A stretch of 64,000 nt of DNA, from NCBI RefSeq assembly GCF_016086655.4, contig NC_092584.1, positions 11,583,907 through 11,647,906 on the forward strand, given 5' to 3'. The notes beneath the pieces were generated by a model that saw only the letters and a list, made by a program, of their open reading frames with translations, had not been told where the DNA came from and did not search any database. The stretch comes from Lepeophtheirus salmonis. Taxonomy: Eukaryota; Arthropoda; Copepoda; Siphonostomatoida; Caligidae. This document shows positions 35,701 to 50,700 of the stretch, piece after piece. The stretch's first letter is position 1. Each line of letters starts with the position of its first letter. A program made the position numbers and the translations under genes.

Positions 35701-38700
35701 AATTATCAAATAAAAAAATTAATCTTGTTTTATTATCCTTTAGAAGAAGGAAGTTTTGTTGCTGGATCATGCATTACTAAATAAATAAATGCAAGCTTTG
35801 TCGGGAATTCACCGTAGATGTGCAACCCCAACAAAATCCCGAGAAAACGGAATCCAGGGATCCCAAGAGAGAACTCCTATATATGTTTTCTTATGTAGCA
35901 AAAAAAAATAGTATTATTAGTATATCTTCAAACACTTATAAATAAATAATGATATGGGAGGGGGAGGGGGGGGGGAAGAGGAGGACAACATAAAAAAAAC
36001 ACTCTTATGTGTTACTACAATACTTGACAATGTAACAAAAAAAATAACATTGTTCAAAAAATTATTCTACGTGGGGTTAAGATGATTTCATTTAATATTC
36101 ATAACTGCATTAGTTTAATATATGCGCATGTATCTTGTATAAGGTACATGGTCTTATTTATATAATTGGGGAGATCAAAGAAGTCCTTATAAGCTTCCCT
36201 ATGGGTCCCCCTTTTAGTACAAGTAGGTATTTGATGCAAAAAAATAAAAGGAAAGGCATTAACATACGGTCGAAGAAAATAAGTATTTGATCCTTTGGCA
36301 ATTTGATAAGTTTGCCCACTGATAAAGATTTTCTTTGGGAATAAGTTCCTTAGATTGGCTAGGCCACTCCATATGATTCTGTTCGAGCTACTCTATTTTT
36401 GCCATGAGTGTATGTTTTGGGACATTATCGTTCTAGAGACCAATTATACGACCCATTTCTATTACTTTGTTCTGAGAGAAGGACATTGTCATCCAAGATT
36501 GATCTTCGTTGTGGAGGGAAGGCCTTCCCCCTAAGCAGAGAAAAAACCCCATTAAAACGGGAGTGGGTGTGCAGTCCCTTGTCACACAAGTCGATATACG
36601 ATTTTCACAGTGGATCCTGTTCTGAATAGGAGAAATGATTGTTTGTTTGTTTAATCAAAAGTTGAGGTAAAGGGAACCTTCAGGAACGAACATCCAGTTC
36701 AGCTCATGGTTCTCAGTGTCGTGGCGTCCAACGGGAGCAAGATATCTCCCTACCTCTTCAATACCATTGAGAAAGTTAAATCGGGCGTCTACTACAATAT
36801 ATTCAGGTACCATGTCTTGCCATGGTTGAAGATCACATTGCCCCGGGCAACTATGTGTTTACCCACGACAGTCCCCGGCATAGACGTCCAATAATGTACA
36901 GTATTTATTTAGGGAAAACATGCCTGCCTTGTGGTTGGTAGACTCTTGTGTTCGTATTCACCCGACGTGAGCTCCCTGTACGTCGCTGTTTGTAGTGTCT
37001 TGGAGGACAAGACGAACAAAACTTCTCACCCGAATGGCAATCCCCTGAAGACCATGATCACAGAGGAGTGATAACTTGTTCTCAGACTTCATTGAGGCTA
37101 GTTATGATTATGTTCGTCAACGCATTGAAGCCATCATTTTAGGATGGAAGGGAACATATTGAATCATAATATGAAAATTTGTTGAGTTACCGAGTTTGCC
37201 ATAAAAATATTAAGGCTATGTATGTTTGTCGAAACCATGTTTTAAGCGTGAGCTCAATACCTTAGAACTGTGTGTCTACTTCACGCACGAAATAAGAATG
37301 TAGCAACGAGCGTGTGTTGCTAGTGCTCACTGCGTTACATTAAAAAAGGAAACGATAGTCAAATAAAAATGTTTTAGGACAATTTACCGATGTTTTTTTT
37401 TTTGGGGGGCATTTTGAACATATACAGTATAGTCCTGAAAAACAATTTCAATCGCCTATATCTTGGTTTCAATAGATTTTGTCATAAAATTATTTTAATT
37501 CTGAATAGCCACGTTTATTGCTAATAAAGATATTTTTTTTAATCATTAAAAAGTTACATATGACCAGACCACAAGAACTGTTATATTCGAATTGCGTCGT
37601 ACAGAGTTGACTCAGCATGAGATTATCAAGTGTGTCCAGTACTTGAAAAGTACAGTTTACTGGAATTGTGATGAATTTGACGTCGAGGGGAATACCTATA
37701 GGTAACATGACATGGTGAGATATAACAAAAAACAATCCCAAATTCGAGGCGGTGATGAAAAATTAAAAAAAAAACACACTCATCCAAATTTGACCACCTA
37801 CATTGTCAAGCCTACAAAGAAAGATTACATGAGAAAGACAACCATCAAGAGAGTCTCAACCTGATATTTAGGTTCAGGGATGTCAAAAATGTCCTCACTA
37901 GGACAACAAGGCGATCAGGGTGATCAGAGGCAACAAAATTATCAACACAATGAATTCAACTCCAGGATTCATAATGTTTTTGTTTTTTCCAGACGAGAAT
38001 TTTTTTAGGGTTAACAGCACACCCAGATGCAGATGTATCTCTTCTGAACCTTCTGAGGTATACACCATCATGAAGACGAAGAACCCACTCGTCACTGTGG
38101 TCCTTGGTTTCCACATCTAGTTTGTTCGTTATAACCCTTTAAAGATTTGCCCTATTTATCTGGACCACCCTGTACTATATATATCAAATAGGTAAATTAA
38201 TTAGTGTTCTTTTGCAGAAAAAAATTTGTTTTATTAATAATATGCATTAATAATCCTTATATAAACACAAGAAAATAGTATGTGGTTCAAATCTTTACGT
38301 TGTAGAACTTTAAATAATTTAATTTATACACAAACCCGACAGCAACTACTCTGATATCAATCAATTATAATTCGACATGATGGATTATTCATATTAGAAA
38401 ATACTAATGGATTGAAGAACAAGCACAACATCAGGCAAGAGCAATTTATACTAAAAGTACTACCACGGTAAATATTAGAACCACATATTCTTTGTGTTGT
38501 GATTATATAATTATTATTAATTAATAGAAATAAAAAAAATCTGCAAAAGCACACTTTTAAATTGAACTAAAATATACAATTTTATATATAAATTAATTAA
38601 TTATCATTTTTTGCCATATGTCCCGAATGGTCCTTGGCGAAATGTCAGATTGTCAAAATCGACCATTGAAAAAATATAGATTTGGTACAATGACCTTCAG

Positions 38701-41700
38701 TAAAATATATGTTTGGTAAATTGTACTTTGGCAAAAAGTACGCTTGCGAAATAAAAGGCATTGCTCCTAATATTTACTTTTTGAATTTTGGCAAAAATTA
38801 TTTTTCACCTTATTTTAATAATTATAAGAATTTTCAATTGACAAATGGTTTAAAGTAGCAAACTTTTAGTTTCTGGAAATTATCACAAAATATGGCAGGT
38901 TATTATATAAGTTCAAATAAATCTTCATCTTCTTGACCTATTCCCTATGAAAACGCTTTCTACAACCCATGGCATCTTATTCTTTGTAAAAACTCTTCAA
39001 GAATCATCTAACAGTAGCAAATTTATCAAAGGGAGAGTCAATTATAATTTTTTCAAGCAAATGATGAATAACTATCATTAATTATCGAGTAGTTTACAAT
39101 ATTATACAGCCTGCGATATATAAAAATATGTTTTACTCCCTTGAGTCAACATTTTATCCCCAATACTTTTCTACATGATTTGTAAATATTTCATCAAATT
39201 AACGATTGGTCCATTAAGTCTTAATCACTTAGAATGAATAGAATTTCAACAAAATACTTTGTATAGATGTGGGTGTATGTCAAGGGAAATGCCTGCTGTG
39301 TCCGTCATCTAAACACCTAGGCCCTCAATGCCACTGCCAGCGAGCACTGAGGCAGGTCTTACGTCGACTGGAAGCCATCATACCGATGAGGCGACTACAT
39401 TAATGATTTAGAGAGCTCAGACACATATCTATTAATTAATAATATAATTTTGTTAAAATTATATTTTTAATTATTAACTCAGTACTTCTTTTATCATATT
39501 TTTGGGAGAATGGTACTTTATTAGTCTTTTGAGTTATTAACTATTTATTTGATGAATTCAAAGAATGTTTTTTCTGTCTTCTTAATACTTATCTAAACCA
39601 AGAATCAATATTTTAGTAAAAAATTATTAAAGGGGAGTGGAAGATGTCTTATTTAGTATGGAAAATGTCTTGTTTGACAAGAACTTAATAATTAAAAAAA
39701 AATAAAAAATAACACCTTCTAAACAGTTTACAAAATTTAATATTATTTTCTACAACTACTTTTCTAGATTACTAGTTCACTTCAAATATAAAGTATCTTT
39801 GTAAAAAAGTATTCAATTTCTTCACTAAGGCTTTTAGTGTCATATGTAACAACTACTTTGAACAAATAAAAGTTTATATTCCTAAGAAATCCATCTAAAT
39901 GCTGCATCGCCAAACACTATGTAAATGCACGCATTTTTTTTATAGGGAAATAGATAAAGTTTAAAACTATAGATGAAATGATGTTGTCTCTCAAATCATT
40001 GTTCTGCAAATGTCGAAGTAGTTTAAAAATAATTGAAAGCTTTCATCTCCAAATTGTCATAAATATGTCAATTGACAGATTCTTTTTTTTTTTTTTTTTT
40101 CATACCCAAAAGAACTAACAATTTACAACTTTATAAATGAAATAATATAGATGCACAGAGTGGAAGGAAAAAAATACAAAATACTTTAGACTTTAATAAT
40201 TTATTTAAGATTTGCAGAGGAACCAAATGAAGGCAATTCACGATGGAATGGATCCACACGACATTATAAACCAATTTTTCTAGCTCAGATTGGAATAATA
40301 TGGCCACTTTAGATTAAGCAACTTCGGACATGTCTGAATTTTCCCCTTCTACGTTAATGTGTCTAATGGCAAAGATTTTGAGGGAGTTCTCCTCAACCCT
40401 TTTGGAAAAACCAAAGTTTCTAGAACACCCAGACCCATTTAATGTCTACTAGACACATAGTAGCTCCATTCACCACCAAGAAGAGTTTTGAGATGTACAA
40501 TCAATTTTTTCTGTTTTTTAATAATAATAGTTGATTTCGAATATTATTTCCGATAATTATATTTTCCTTACTGAATTTCAAAATCAAGAAAAGAAGTACC
40601 AAAGGTCTGTTGCTCTAAAAATTTATCCAAAATAGTCCTAGAAGTATGAAGAAGTTATGATTGAATACTTACTTAAGCCAGGTTCTAAAATTGGACCTAG
40701 GGTGTAAATATGGGTACTTGGCCATGTTGTTTTACCCTAGATTAGAGGCAACTACTCCAAAAGGAAATATGTATTACAGCAAGACGGTGTTTATTGTCAA
40801 CGTATCATTGAAAAACGGGAATTTTGCAGCCAACAATTCGAAAATTTCTTGGACAAGGCAAAATATCTTCCCTCAACTCCTGATCTTCACTTCTTTTACT
40901 ACTTTTGGTATTCGACTGTATTCGAAATCAGGTCTTACACTACCAGAAACCAAAAATTGGAGGCCCTAAAATCAGCCAATTGTGACTCATGGTTCAGCTT
41001 TTTGAAAACAGAAAATGCTCCAGGCATGACAAGGTTTACGACCTCATATCGAGGCTGTTGCAGTGGATAATGGCAATTATATATAATTAATTTGCCATGC
41101 ACATATATTATCTTTAATAATTATTGTAAAAATAATTCGATTCTGGGTTTTTTTATTACAAATATACATTATACTTGAGACAACGTTAAATTTCGGATTT
41201 TTCCCGCCTATGCTTTATGTGTATGTAAACTGCAAATCTTTTTATTATTCTTCCCTTTTTTGAAAATGTTACCATATTAGGAAACAAGGTGCACTATAGT
41301 TTATAGGCATCTCTATTAGCAGATATACCATCTTTCAATGATACAGTATCTTTATGAAAATCACTCAAGTGTGGTTTTTACGCTCATTGAGATTTTTTTC
41401 TTGTTCAGATCCTTAAAGAACGTCAAAAAAGAGAACAAATTAATTGAACTGCAGTGAACATTTAGCTGAGTAGCTTAGCTGTCATGATATTTTATGAAAT
41501 AAAATATACATCGTTTTCTTTTTAAAAGGAAATTAACACAAATACCCACTCCTTATCCAGCAAAGACATAAGCAAGAATTACTTAGTCTGACGTCAAGCC
41601 CCCTTGGAGTCAAACAAAGACTTAAACATATAATATCCCAACCAATCTAAATTGTTGCTCTCCGAGGGACATAGAGGGAGGAATAGTTATTTTTAAATTT

Positions 41701-44700
41701 ACGCTCACCGGAATTTAGACAATATTCACATGCGTGCCATGACGGTTTTTTTTTTTAAATTGAATGCCATTTGGTATGCAATGAGGGGAATACTCACTCT
41801 TGGTAGCAAAAAAAAAAAGGGGTGAAATTACTCAATTATAGTCTGAGTAAGGCAAAGACTTATTCTTATAATCATGAGTGAAAGTCTTTGTCATTCATGA
41901 GCAACCGCACTTTATATTTAGATGTGGCTTCTTCAATACTGAAATTCTAATAATAAAAGCTTTTGAAATGGTAAAACACTGTTCAGATTGATACCTTTGA
42001 AAATATGGCACAAGCGAAAATATTTATAATTTATAACTCTACATAATTAGAATAATAAAAGATGTGTACTCCTTTAGATTGAATGTATCTTAGATATTTA
42101 CAAAAGAAGTGCACTTAATGTGTGAAATACGGGGTCGTTCAGATAAATTGGATAATCTTTAAACAAAGGAACTAGCTGGGGTAAACCATTTTTTTTTTAT
42201 TATTTGAAAGCTAAATTTAATCATATTAAATTATTCATAATGAGATCCGCCTCTCTTGATAGCCTAAGCCACACAACGCAGGAAGTTTTGGCAGACCCGG
42301 GCGACCTTGTGCAGATACAGCATTGCCAATTTACTGGTTCTGGTTTTGCGCATTTAAATTACATTATATAGATGGATGGAATAGAGTAGCTCAAAGAATA
42401 AATTCCAAAACAAAATAGTGGGAGGGGCCACAAGGCCAGAAAAGTGCAATATGCCTTGACCACAAAATGCCCTCACTTTTGTAAACCAGATTTTTGGGCT
42501 GCAAGCTGATGGGATCTGAACTCATGTGATTTATATTACTCTCACTGGGTCAATTATGAGAACTATGTCATGTATCCTTCCTCTGTAGAGGACCTGTAGG
42601 ATTACAATCACCGTAACATCGCAAGGCTGGATCTGTAAGAAGTCACCCAGCCCTGCCGAGTATCCGGCACACAGTGCTTTATTTTACAGAAACAACGGCC
42701 AAAACCACTTAATACTATTATTTTTGGATTAGGTTTTTTTTTGTATGCATCTAATAAAAATGTGACCATATTTTGTAGTTCAGGCTTAAAATAACATTTT
42801 AATCTTTTAATATTTTTTTTATGACTTAATACGTAAGAGAATATAGCAATAATATACAATAGTCGAGTTAAAGTTTGAAGGCTATTTTGTGCTTTGTACA
42901 TAATTTTATATATACATACGGCAATGCATTAGTTAAAGGTAACTATTTCACAGTAATTATTAGTAAGTTTTATATTTATACATTTAATAAAATATTTTTG
43001 TTTTTTTGAAAATTTTACTATTTTTATGATTAAAAATACATAAAGTTATTTATATGTCTAATGTTTTAGAACAAATGAGCACACAAAAAAAACCCTAATG
43101 AGGATAGTTAGATACATCATTAATGAAGAGTATAAATTAAATTAAACTTGCGCATATTTGCGCTCTTTTCCAAACCGAGGATTTGCTTCGTAGTGTACTA
43201 AAAGATTCAACAATCCAAATTAAAATAAATATATTTTCGGGGACCCACCCCCTTTTGGCGCTCTCAGCTTTCCATATAAAGTTTTTTTTTTTTTTTTTTT
43301 TTGTTATGCCTCATTTAGAAAAAAATGATATTTATAAAAAATACATGTTATATTATATATTGAATAATTTATCCTATAAAAAAAATTATGATAAGATTTT
43401 CCAAGGATTCAAGAAGTAATAAAGGCTTGTGCGCTCACTGTTTGATATAAAAAGTAGGTGTCCAAAAAATATTTGTATCTATGATAATTTCGATTGCTAA
43501 GACGCAATTTAACACAACTTGTGCCATGGTTAAATCGTTCCCATCACAATCTTAATTGTGAGACGATACACTCCATAAGGAGCATGTTCCTCTCCCCAGT
43601 CAGTCAACTAATATTTTTATATATATTATGCCTTCTTCTATCAATCAAGGGTTTATGCGTTATGCATGAAAAACAAGTAAGTAAGTCATCGGTTTTTCCA
43701 AATTAACACCCTTACAGGATCAGATTTACCACATTCTGATAAGCAGTTCCCCCTTTGTCTGTCACCTTCAAAAATGTAATTCTAAAGGAAATAAACAAAA
43801 TTTATTGGCAGATACAAATCAATATTTATATTGATGAATCCGATGATATATAAGGTTTTCGTTTATTTCCCCTGTATCAAAAACTATAAATTATATTTTA
43901 ATTATTTCCATAAATATAAAGATAAATCCTTTAAAAATTATATGAAATCAGTAGCAGTTGGTATATTTTTGATAAATAAGTGAAATAAAACTTAAATTGC
44001 AACTGGAATTGTAAAAATAAATGTACCATGTCAACGTTAATAGTTTTTGCTGCTTTTGTAGGGAAATAAAGGACTGTACGGCACCGTGGAGCAGATGTTA
44101 TCAAGCAGAGGGATTTCATTATGATGAGCTGAATTTTGTCAAATATAGATTTCAAATAAAATAAAAAATTGACTTTACCCCAGCTAATTCTTTCACTAAA
44201 AGGACAACCCTATACTTTATTGACAATCTAGATTCGTAGATCCTTTTAAAACAGCAACATTTGACTTCTTGGATAAATTTTTTCCCTGATAATGTCATTA
44301 CGTCATAGTATCTACATACTTACCACCACTTTTATTCAAATTCATTCCTTTACCACCTGCTCCTTCTACCTAAAATATATATAAATAAAATATGGAAAAT
44401 TAATAATTATCTCTTAATAAGAAAAAAAAGATAAATAAATATAACTACTTTAAAGTGCAATTTTATTGCAGCCTCGTGCAACAAGCAATAAAGCTAAGCC
44501 ATCTCTCTATTTTTTTGCTGTTGCAAAATATGAAAAAAAGGAATCAACTCTAACAATATTATTATATTGCAAAATAATACTATTTTTGCACAATGTTTAT
44601 TGTTACTATTACTTATATATATACCTGTATTTGTGACTAGAAAAAAATAGCATCAACAACTAATATAATTGTGTTCACCTTTTATTAAAAAAACTAAATA

Positions 44701-47700
44701 TTTTGAAGCCTTTAATGTATATAATATATATATATATAACCATTATTTTTCCCCCGAAATAGTTTAATAAATAATATTTAATATTGTTTAACCTTTGACT
44801 TACACAAAGGTGATGATGATTCATTGTTGTTGGTTTTTTTTTGTATTCGTACATTAGAGCTTATACCTAAGTATATCAATAACAGGTGGAAATGAGAAAT
44901 CGATAATGATTAACAAGGTGTAGGAGTCGATTAATAACTGACTTTGAATGCATGCCCAGTTAGAACGATGTTAGATGGGTTCTCTGCTAGGCATAAGTGT
45001 TTGACATTAGTTAAAAAAATGGCATCGCTCAACGAAATATTTTTACCTCAATCATGGAAACGGAATAGGTGTCATTGGTGCAATTTGCAGTAGACGAAAC
45101 AATGTTTAGATTATAAATTTCTTAAACTTGGACTCGTTTTTGTGTGGAGAGTCAGGAATCAACTCAAAGAGTCTTTATGTGATTATTATTCAATAGCATA
45201 GCGTGCTGATTACAAGATGTGATCAAACTGTAAGAGTATTTCTTTTAACTTTGTTGGGCCCGATGTTTGGCCTCCAAGCTCACTGGATCTCAACCCTGGA
45301 GACTATTTTTTGTAGGAACAGTTGAGCATCAATCGATTCTCTTGGGGGAAAAAATTAAGCTGATTTCTATAATTTAGAAGGAATTCCAGAATCTGCTAAA
45401 AGAGACTATGATGAAGGTCTGCTCTCGTTTGCAAGGTGGGTAGATGACTTTATTGATGGCAAATAATGTTTATTTCTAATAATTTATTTTTTATTCAGAT
45501 TTCATTTGATTTCGATATTTAATTAAAATGAAACAATAGGTTAAGAAGAAAATACATATATAAAAATCATTTTGGTTATTAAATAGAGGTCGCACACCGT
45601 ATGTAATAAGTCTATTAAAGATAAATTCCTTATTTTTCAGATAGATGGCTTTAATTTTCTGGATCTCGTATTGTATTAGTCCGATTGGGCTATGTAAAAC
45701 GAAACTGATGTTTATTGTCAGTATACTGCCATAGCCAATCATACGCAATTTTGGTTTAATCAATTTTTTTCCAGTAATTTTTATGTCAAATGATGTCCAC
45801 GCTCTGGAAGACAAATTATCGAAAACATCGATAGAATTATGGAAATTGTCGAAGCGGCCATCATGTACGCTCTAATGACTTGTTTTAGAGCTAAATTTAT
45901 CACAAGAAACAGTTTGGAACAACTTAAACAAGGCTGAATATAGAAAAAGACGAAAGATTGACAGAATTCGGCCTGATCAATTTCACTTCCCCAGTCAATA
46001 GTTGCCTTCATTGACATAGCACGTTCCGGCAAACAGTCAAATAGAATAACTTAGTTGGCAAAACATTGACAAGCGTGTCACAACTGACATTCAGAGCTAT
46101 TATGTCTACATACTGGTTAAAAACTGATAGGAAATTCGAATCTCGGTGGGGAGAAATAAAGCCAAGAAGTGTATCTATAAACCTATTAACAAATTAATTT
46201 TTGTTCTTTGAATTCGTTATATTAAATATTATTATATTGTGATTTTTTATCATTATTAGTGATGTGACGATTCCGTCACCAATTCTAGTAAAAACTCCTG
46301 ATTCCAATTCCATATTCAATTCTAATTGTAATATTTCTAAGAATCTTCAAACAATTTTAGACATGTTACTGAAAATTATAATAATAATATAAATATAATT
46401 ATACTGGCAAACTTGTAGGTAGACCAACGTTACAGCACTATTATCAAGCCTAATGGGCATTCTTGTAGCAGTACAATGATTATACATGCTTAGAAACTTT
46501 CGGTAAGGTCTCAGATATGAATCAAAACATGTATTACATATTTGAAATGTATGGTACTAAAATAAAAATTGTTTCTTCTATCGCTTATGTTTAGAACACG
46601 TTTGCTTAAGTTCAATTTCTGTTCAATTTTATTCTTCTCAGTTTTTGATTATATATTCTTTTATTATGATATTTTATAAAACAATACGACTAAAATCATA
46701 AATTACTAGAGTCGTTTCCTGTATTTGGGGAATTATTTTTTCTTTTGATGTGAAGAACACTGTTCAAGCGAAACAATGATTGAAATCCATTAAGCCAATG
46801 ACAGAAATAAGTGTTTTGTTTGTTTAGCTGGAGGACTTTTCAGGCCATATATAATATCCCTGACACGCGTTATATGTTGCAAATTTTTTTTTGTTAAAAA
46901 CTGTTTGTAAAATCCAGAGAACCAATATTGAAATAAATGCTATTATTTTTATACTTTTAAAAATGGATCATTTCAAAAAATTCTAATAGAAAAAAAAGAA
47001 GTTGATATGTAAAACTTTAAAAAATAAGAATACTTCTTCTTACTTCTCAAATTGTATGATTAACAACGATATTTTGTTATACTCATTTACTAATAATAAC
47101 TCAAAATTAACTTTTATTATACCTCAATAATGAAGAATTATTATATTTTCTTAATTTTTTATAGTTATGACAGTATAATTAAGAAGTTTAAATATGAAGA
47201 AAAAAAATGAACAAAAAAGTAATTATATCTGCAGTAAAGTCATTGGTGAATATTTTATTTTTCTCTATTTTTTTGTCAAAATTTTAAGTACTCAGGTTTA
47301 AAAGGGGTCTGAGTAAATTTTGGCAGACCTATTATAGACGAAAAATAAACACATATATAATTATGAAAGTGAAAGAAAATATGACCTACAATGTTTCCTA
47401 ATTTTTCTGTTTTTGGCAACATGATTCTAATCATTTTTCAAGGTTGAACTAAAACAAGTGTTGTAAATCGCATTTTTTTCGGTATGTCAAAAAATTCCAA
47501 TTTTTTACCCTATGTATTGTTTGAGAGGGCAGGAGTTTATCTGTCATAACGTTTCATTAAATTATTTGCGCACACATGTGCTACCGGGGCAACCGTATTA
47601 TTAACTTATTTTAACACATAAAGTAATTAAGTCTATGATAAGATCCTGTGTGAGATAGGAAACAAGTTTTATAGTATTATTAATTTAAACCCAAAAATCA

Positions 47701-50700
47701 TGTTATAGTGAATGTATCAGAATTGAGGGTGAGCTCAAGGGGGTGGTTAAAGCTGCTACAGACCGTTAGTATAGACTTGGCACTCACGGAGGCAAGTACT
47801 GTTGACATAAGTCTTCAGGGCCTGGTTGATTTGGTGGCGAATTGGAATACAGGAATTGGACTAAGCGTGGGCCTACACGGAATAGCCTAGAGTGTTGATC
47901 TCTGTGGAATACAGAAGTCCTTTGCCCAGAAGGGAATGTTGGGCTGGAGCCACTCTTGGATTATATTTTTTTGCTGTATGGGCAGGCTTGTTGAAACAAT
48001 CGTCAATGATGGATTCAATACATGAAAGAACTTTGGCGCCTACAACTTTTTCGTACTCATCAACCTTCAGACTGTATTCTAAAGGGAACAAGACAGGATT
48101 CAAACTGAATGCAACCAGCCCTAAAATCATCAATCATCGGCAGAAGATTCTTGCGATCTTAATCTCTTCTTGAACTGTGTCAATGTTTTTCTTAGAAATC
48201 GACACCTAATTGTGCCTGTTACAACATTGCTCATCGGAACATTGAAAAAAAAACCTTTAAAAATAAAGATGAGTAAATAATAACGTTTGACCCGGTATGA
48301 AGGAAATAAACACAAGTTCCTTTCCATATCAATTTGAGACCATTGGTAGGAATTACCATGTCAAATATGGACTAAACTATTATTCATTGATTTCACCGCC
48401 ATTCATGAGCACATACTTTCCTGGTTACAATTTATACTTAGATGCCCTCTTTCCCAAAATAAAAGAATACAGATAACGGCTTTTTAAAGTTATTATAATC
48501 TGTTCAGGTTGCCAAAAAAAAAAAAAAACTCACATGCTAAAAAGCTCTAACAATTTACAAACATGACTATCAATGTTTTTTTATTCTTATAGAGAAAAAC
48601 ATCTAAATATAAATTAATCACTTTCGCGTATACTCGTCAAAGACAAAAAGTAATAATGAGGGTGTTCATACAATGATTTCAAGAATTTTGCAACAAGAAA
48701 ACTAATATTACAAAATTTTGAAAATTCTACAATCTCTTCCACCTGAGAAAATATTCAAGGAATACAATTTATTCTAAAAATTTGAATTGATGTCAAGCAT
48801 AATTTTATTTTATCTTTTTTGCATGACCATTTTCATAAAATAAACATCTGATGACTTATTTTATAAAAATGAAACTTTTTGGCCAATTTTCGTTCTATAA
48901 AATATCCAATTAATTTATTTTATCTAATTTTATCTAGAAGGGAGAATCTGTATTCTCACTGTTTAAGACTCTTTTTTCCACTAGGAGATTTATAATCAAT
49001 GAAACATTATCCTTTTCACATAGTACACGATACTAATAATTTTTGGCAACCTGAATAGGAGCATTTATTGTCAAAAGTAGTTAACACAACCCTTTAATTC
49101 TTAAGGAGATAACATGTAGTTATATAGTAATCACAACTGATTGTGATTGCTCATGAATGACAGAGTGTAAACAGAATAATTGTTGAAGAGTTATAAGTGT
49201 AATTCCTCACTCTCCATTGACCTAAAAGTATAATTGAGGATCGACATAGGAGAAATACTTGACAATGGTTTTTTTTGTTTTTTTTCCTATCCCCTTGTTA
49301 TGTCTACTAGTATCTGATATAATGAAACGTCATGACAGCTGAGTTTTTCTTCTCCAAGACGTTCTACAAATGGTCGAGGTTATGATATTGATATTCAGTT
49401 TTTTTTTCAGAGGCATGAAATGCAGTTGATTCAGATCACTGCCCATTATTCTCTACATCAGGTGTTCCCATCCTTTGGTCCTCGAACACAAATGTTGTTG
49501 CAGCATCATTACTGTATGATCGTTTATTGATTTTGAGATTATTGTGAATATTTGACAGAAAACAATCATGGTACAAGTATTTATACTGTCTAATTATATT
49601 TATCCTCCGAACACTAAATTTAAAAGTTTCCTAAGTCACTCAACAGAACAACTGAACATGTTAGGCTTCTAGTTTCTTTTGGTAGTGCAATTGCCGTATA
49701 AATCTGCAGTAAGCATGCATATACATGAAACCTGGCACCCCTGATCAGAAAAGAGACCAGAGGGAGTAAAGAAGTGAATAAAGAAATATATATAATTACT
49801 ATGTTTGTTGACTTTAATTTTACATAATCTATCCTAATTTGGCAACATCTGTACACTTATTTTTTTCTCACTTAATGACTATATTTTGTAACAATAACCT
49901 GTCAACGGTGCTTAAGGCTGCTCGACTAAAGAAGAGGCCATTTTGGAATCAAAAGTATGACCCATTCCATATGAAGTGTTGTATGACTCTTCTTAATGAC
50001 TTCAAACATTATAACGACAAGGTGATTATCTTCTACGATTAAGTATTTCCTTCGCAAGTAAATATATGGCAGTTTGTTTTTCCAAAAAATAAAAGATATT
50101 ACAAGAATTGGGGTCGTTTCTAGATTTATTGTCTTCAAAGAGGCTGCGCTATATTTGAAAGATTGAGAACCAGGGCTCGATATTTTCCGAATAATATATG
50201 TTTTTTGTTTTTGCTCTGATATACAAGGTTTTTAATACTAATATGAATGGATAAAAAATTGATTTTTCGTTACATTTCAAGCCAAGTTGCATGGAGACAA
50301 TGGACTACTCAGAGTAGAATTGATAATCAAAATCAGGGAGAATATGTGTACAATTATTTCGTGTTACAACTTCCCGCTGATAACTTAATAAAACGTGATT
50401 ACTGCTATTATAATTACTCTAAAATATTTTATCAAATTGTCAGGATTACCAAGTTACTTTTCCCTTACTTTATTTTTACAGACTGGAAGGTGTTATAACT
50501 CTTTCATAATTCTTCAGTATTACATTCTGTCTTTCATGAACAGTCACACTATATATTGATTACATTTTTTATTAAAACTTAATTATAGCTAAACTGTCTT
50601 TCTCCTAAATATTATTCAAATTGTCAGGGTTAGGATGTTAATTTTTCCGGGTTCTTTAACAGACTTGTAGGTCATATTTTCTACAGTTCTAATAATGAAA

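Noticed and set aside
35957..35985. G-rich run that could form a quadruplex
   Set aside because: Runs are uneven (gggaggggg then a 10-G block with purines) and lie in intronic simple sequence with no regulatory context.
45491..46032. Minus-strand frames of 107 and 83 codons
   Set aside because: Part of the region reads as a SETMAR-like transposase on the plus strand; the rest is low-complexity hydrophobic sequence.
46130..46150. tRNA T-arm-like gaaattcgaatctcggtggg
   Set aside because: Isolated B-box-like match without A box or acceptor pairing.
47892..48173. 93-codon plus-strand open frame
   Set aside because: Antisense shadow of the mariner-like transposase relic on the minus strand.
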